Below are positions 21,409-23,979 of a stretch of DNA of 23,979 nucleotides, one piece after another (within the stretch, counting starts at the first letter, position 1; the number at the start of each line of letters is the position of its first letter). This DNA is from Clostridia bacterium (GTDB lineage Bacteria > Bacillota > Clostridia > Christensenellales > UBA1242): assembly GCA_028702545.1 (NCBI GenBank), contig JAQVOQ010000006.1, forward strand, positions 1 to 23,979, written 5' to 3'. Position numbers and translations under genes: made by a program. The notes beneath the pieces were generated by a model that was not told the origin of the DNA, ran no database searches, and saw only the letters and a list, made by a program, of their open reading frames with translations.

Positions 21409-22959
21409 ATGGCAATTGAACCAACTTACAAAACTATTAACACGAGTTACAGAAAATATATGGGTAGTGACCAACAAAAAATAGAAAGTAAGCTATTTTT
21501 AGAAAAAGGCGAAACTATCGCAAAAATTTTGTGTGCAAAAGTTGTTGCCTGTATTCCAGAAACAGAAATTTTGGCAGGCGAAGCAAGGTATACCTCAAAA
21601 GTGAGATGTGAAGTTGTATATATGTCGGAAGATGGTCGTTTGCATTCTATTAATGATATGATGGAATTTTCGGGCAAAATCCAAGACCCTTTATTTAATA
21701 CTTTAATGTATGCCTTGCCTAATTCTCAAATTATTGATGCTCAAATTGAAGGCGTTCAATCTGATACGATTACTATTAGCAGTATTGTGGATACGAGAAT
21801 AGATACAATAGCTAATGATACCGTAAAATATTTAGATAACGCGGGCGAGAGGATAGTTGTTAGAAAAGACAAATCTTACTATTTTAATATGGTCGCAAAG
21901 CAAAAATCAAAATTTAAAGTAGTAGAGGAATATGAAACTCGTGAAAATATGGGCAAATTGCTACTTGCTACTGTTAATATTTGCAATCAAGAGGTAGTTT
22001 GTGGCACTAATTACATAACTATAAAAGGCTCATTAAACTTAAATTTGAATTATGAAACTGATGGCGAACAGCCAGAATTAAAAAACTCTACTAAAACTTT
22101 TAATTTTAAAGAAGAAATTGAGGCTGATGGTGTAACGCCAGACAGTGTTATAAATCTAATATTAAATGTTAAAGAAGATGAAGTTAATGTTGTAGGCAAT
22201 AATATTGATGGAATGACCGTTTTAAAAGTTTCAGTAATGCTTTGTTATAACTATGCCGCTCTAAATAGGGAATGTATAGAGGCGATAACTGATGCGTTCT
22301 CGTTAGATAATAATATTAATTTAACTGCAGAATCATTTTATAGATTCAAATTTCTTGGCTCTAAAGATCATATGCACACAGTGTCAAGTACGGCAATGAT
22401 AGAGGGCGATGATCGTCAAATAGAAAGCATTGAAGCCGATTGTGGTGGTGCAGCATTTGTTGCTAATAGTTATTGTATTGAAAATTATGCCATTGCAGAA
22501 GGTATAGTGCATGCTAATATTGTGTATTATACTTTTAATGAAGCGCAAGAGCTTATGTATGATTCTTTGGCCGTTCAAATACCTTATTCTATGGAAATTC
22601 CTTGCAATAACGCGAGTGAGGATAGTACAGCTATGGTAGTTGTTGCAGTTCGCGATATGCAGGTTAGAAGAAAAAGAAGCAAAGAAGTTGAATTGCAAGT
22701 TGAACTATGTGCTTTTGCTCAAATTTATGAAAATGAACAAGAGATTGTTTTAAACACAATAGAAGTGATAAACAAATCAACAGAAGATGATGTATCGTTA
22801 AAAATGTATGCTATAAATAAAGATAATACTCTTTGGGATGTTTGTAAAAGAGTTAATGCTGAGCCTGAAACAATAATAAAACAAAACCCTAATTTAACCT
22901 TCCCATTAGCAGAGGATAATATAATAATAGTATATAAACCAAAAGAGGAAGAGTATTAA
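21409..22959 (+). CDS. SPOCS (DUF3794) and LysM domain protein, probable spore coat or cortex protein
   Basis: A 516-residue protein with repeated SPOCS/DUF3794 beta domains and a C-terminal LysM. Domain units are recognised by segments such as KILCAKVVACIPETEILAGEA followed by VRCEVVYMSEDGRLHSI (about 40-85), KLLLATVNICNQEVV (about 184-198) and GIVHANIVYYTFNEAQELMYD (about 365-385). LysM occupies about 466-512 (MYAINKDNTLWDVCKRV and a closing IIIVYKP). Such proteins are frequent next to veg in Clostridia and are thought to localise to the forming spore. There is no signal peptide, consistent with mother-cell deposition. AGGGGGA lies 9 nt before the ATG. A sigma-E-like promoter precedes it and a terminator follows. 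Confidence 0.9.
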   Translation: MAIEPTYKTINTSYRKYMGSDQQKIESKLFLEKGETIAKILCAKVVACIPETEILAGEARYTSKVRCEVVYMSEDGRLHSINDMMEFSGKIQDPLFNTLMYALPNSQIIDAQIEGVQSDTITISSIVDTRIDTIANDTVKYLDNAGERIVVRKDKSYYFNMVAKQKSKFKVVEEYETRENMGKLLLATVNICNQEVVCGTNYITIKGSLNLNLNYETDGEQPELKNSTKTFNFKEEIEADGVTPDSVINLILNVKEDEVNVVGNNIDGMTVLKVSVMLCYNYAALNRECIEAITDAFSLDNNINLTAESFYRFKFLGSKDHMHTVSSTAMIEGDDRQIESIEADCGGAAFVANSYCIENYAIAEGIVHANIVYYTFNEAQELMYDSLAVQIPYSMEIPCNNASEDSTAMVVVAVRDMQVRRKRSKEVELQVELCAFAQIYENEQEIVLNTIEVINKSTEDDVSLKMYAINKDNTLWDVCKRVNAEPETIIKQNPNLTFPLAEDNIIIVYKPKEEEY

Positions 22960-22984
22960 AGTAAAAAATTTATTACAAATTGTC

Positions 22985-23014
22985 AAAAACCACCTCATTA
23001 CGAGGTGATTTTTT
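22985..23014 (+). terminator. Intrinsic terminator after the SPOCS/LysM gene
   Basis: CACCTC (22991-22996) pairs with GAGGTG (23002-23007) around ATTAC. After one mismatch, A5 and T5 extend the stem. Confidence 0.9.
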
Positions 23015-23073
23015 ATTGCAAATGAATAAAAAGTTAAGTGGCGTTAATAATTATTGCAATTTAGGGGGATATT

Positions 23074-23616
23074 ATGAAATATATAACAATATTTAGTTTA
23101 ATTATTGCTATTGCAATTATGTTGTTGGGTTCAAGCTTTTATTCGGGAGAGAATATTGCCAATACGAGTGAATTTTTAAGGATACATATTAGGGCAAATT
23201 CTAATGATATAGGCGACCAAACTATTAAGTACGAAATAAAAAATGAAATAGTAGAAGCGCTTATACCAATTTTGTCAAATTGCAACTCTAAGGAACTTGC
23301 ATTTAATGCTATAGAGAGCAATTTTAAATTAATAGAAAATGTTTCTAACAATATTTTAAAAAAAGATGGTTTAAATTATTCATCAAAAGCCAAACTAACA
23401 AAGGAGTACTTTCCAACTAGAAGTTATAATGATATTGTTTTAGAAAGTGGAACATATGATGCATTAATTGTAGAGTTAGGAGAGGCCAAAGGAGACAATT
23501 GGTGGTGTGTTGTTTATCCTCCGTTATGTTTTGTTAATTCAAGTGCTCAAACATATAGCCAAGTTGTGTATAAAAGTAAACTACTAGAAATTATAAGAAA
23601 ATTTTTTAAAGGTTAA
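23074..23616 (+). CDS. spoIIR: Stage II sporulation protein R
   Basis: A 180-residue secreted signalling protein made in the forespore under sigma-F; in B. subtilis it activates the protease SpoIIGA, which processes pro-sigma-E in the mother cell. Residues 4-20 are a hydrophobic signal/anchor segment. The family blocks are present: EFLRIHIRANSN (33-44), EYFPTRSYNDIVLESGTYDA (111-130), GDNWWCVVYPPLCF (140-153). Cysteines 145 and 152 are the usual pair. AGGGGGAT lies 4-5 nt before the ATG. I searched the 114-nt upstream gap for a sigma-F promoter and found only partial matches. The sleB-type gene starts 13 nt downstream, so the two are probably cotranscribed. Confidence 0.95.
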   Translation: MKYITIFSLIIAIAIMLLGSSFYSGENIANTSEFLRIHIRANSNDIGDQTIKYEIKNEIVEALIPILSNCNSKELAFNAIESNFKLIENVSNNILKKDGLNYSSKAKLTKEYFPTRSYNDIVLESGTYDALIVELGEAKGDNWWCVVYPPLCFVNSSAQTYSQVVYKSKLLEIIRKFFKG

Positions 23617-23629
23617 GTGAGGAAGAAAA

Positions 23630-23979
23630 ATGAAAAAAGTTAATGGCACAATAATAATAGCCACGCTTATATTAGCTGTAGCTACTATTTTGACCTTAAA
23701 TGTCGTTATAGCCGGCAACTTAAATTCTAATGTAATAGATGTTTCTGCAAGTGTAGAACAAACAAAACTTATTCAACAGCAATTAGTTAATTTTGGTTAT
23801 TATGACGGCGAGGTAGATGGTTTTTATGATGATGAAACTAAAACTGCTATATTAGAATTCCAAAAAGACAAAGGAATTAATCAAACAGGAGTCGTTGATG
23901 CCTCTACGGCACTCGCATTAGAGCTAGAAGCGGCCATACAAACAGTAGACGACATTTACTTGCTCGCTAAAATTATTCA
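23630..23979 (+). CDS. SleB-type spore cortex-lytic enzyme, N-terminal part (3' end cut by window)
   Basis: The first 116 codons are present. Residues 5-27 are a signal/anchor helix. Residues about 47-100 form a peptidoglycan-binding type 1 domain: LIQQQLVNFGYYDGEVDGFY, TKTAILEFQKDKGINQTGVVD and a closing TALAL. The last visible residues, VDDIYLLAKII, match the beginning of the SleB hydrolase_2 domain (family pattern DIYLLA-x-x-IYGEARGE), whose catalytic part lies beyond the window. SleB-type enzymes hydrolyse muramic-lactam cortex peptidoglycan at germination. GTGAGGA lies 7 nt upstream. Being only 13 nt after spoIIR, it is likely made in the forespore, as SleB is in B. subtilis. YpeB is not visible. 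Confidence 0.85.
   Translation, partial: MKKVNGTIIIATLILAVATILTLNVVIAGNLNSNVIDVSASVEQTKLIQQQLVNFGYYDGEVDGFYDDETKTAILEFQKDKGINQTGVVDASTALALELEAAIQTVDDIYLLAKII

Noticed and set aside
22980..22988. 0A-box-like TTGTCAAAA upstream of spoIIR
   Set aside because: It lacks the G of the TGTCGAA core form, overlaps the terminator of the preceding gene, and spoIIR is normally sigma-F dependent rather than a direct Spo0A target.
23019..23055. Sigma-F promoter for spoIIR, with GGCGTTAATA (23040-23049) as -10
   Set aside because: The -10 matches at most positions, but no GYWTA-type -35 lies 15-16 nt upstream, so it is not reported as a feature.
1..23979. tRNA or rRNA genes, transposases, phage genes, toxin-antitoxin pairs
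   Set aside because: None seen on either strand; all larger open frames are accounted for by the genes listed.

Overview
The window is a stretch of AT-rich, spore-forming Firmicutes chromosome, most probably from an uncultured Clostridia lineage. The evidence is the low GC content, standard Gram-positive ribosome binding sites (GGAGG-type), near-consensus sigma-A promoters, and a set of endospore genes (spo0A, spmAB, spoIIR, a sleB-type gene, a SPOCS/LysM protein, ricT). The gene order tmk-holB-ricT-methyltransferase-rsmI-metG-tatD-rsmA-veg is a thinned-out version of the Bacillus subtilis tmk-to-veg region. I cannot name a genus from the sequence.

Layout. Positions 1-4440: the end of dnaE (5' end cut by the window) followed closely by a divergent pfkA, closed by a bidirectional terminator. 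4555-5159: two small minus-strand genes, a DUF378 membrane protein and a small protein of unknown function. 5300-5943: a consensus promoter, a leader hairpin and greA. 6046-10246: tmk, then the overlapping cluster holB-ricT-tRNA methyltransferase-rsmI. 10287-11370: spmA-spmB on the minus strand, convergent with rsmI. 11424-15054: the metG-tatD-rsmA operon. 15222-19138: an accessory stretch with an uncharacterised two-domain protein, a 129-nt quasi-palindrome, a DUF4238-like gene, a small Asn-rich gene and a lipoprotein. 19184-20292: tandem repeats, a 0A box and spo0A. 20402-21004: a zinc-ribbon protein with a long Asp-rich tail. 21096-23979: veg, the SPOCS/LysM gene with a sigma-E-like promoter, spoIIR, and the start of a sleB-type gene cut by the window end.

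How the genes fit together. The first two thirds are housekeeping: replication (dnaE, holB, tmk), translation and RNA modification (metG, rsmI, rsmA, tRNA methyltransferase), transcription (greA) and glycolysis (pfkA). The last third is mainly sporulation. Spo0A starts the programme. SpoIIR carries the forespore signal that activates sigma-E in the mother cell, and the neighbouring SPOCS/LysM gene has a candidate sigma-E promoter. SpmA/SpmB act in spore core dehydration and SleB in cortex breakdown at germination. RicT is known in B. subtilis to affect both RNase Y-dependent RNA processing and Spo0A activation.

The points most worth a second look are: the PFK with substitutions at several catalytic, substrate and effector residues; the acidic zinc-ribbon protein between spo0A and veg; the large quasi-palindrome and repeated AAAGTGCTA motifs around the DUF4238-like gene; the placement of spo0A away from spoIVB; and the structured greA leader. 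I found no CRISPR array, rRNA, tRNA, transposase or phage module.
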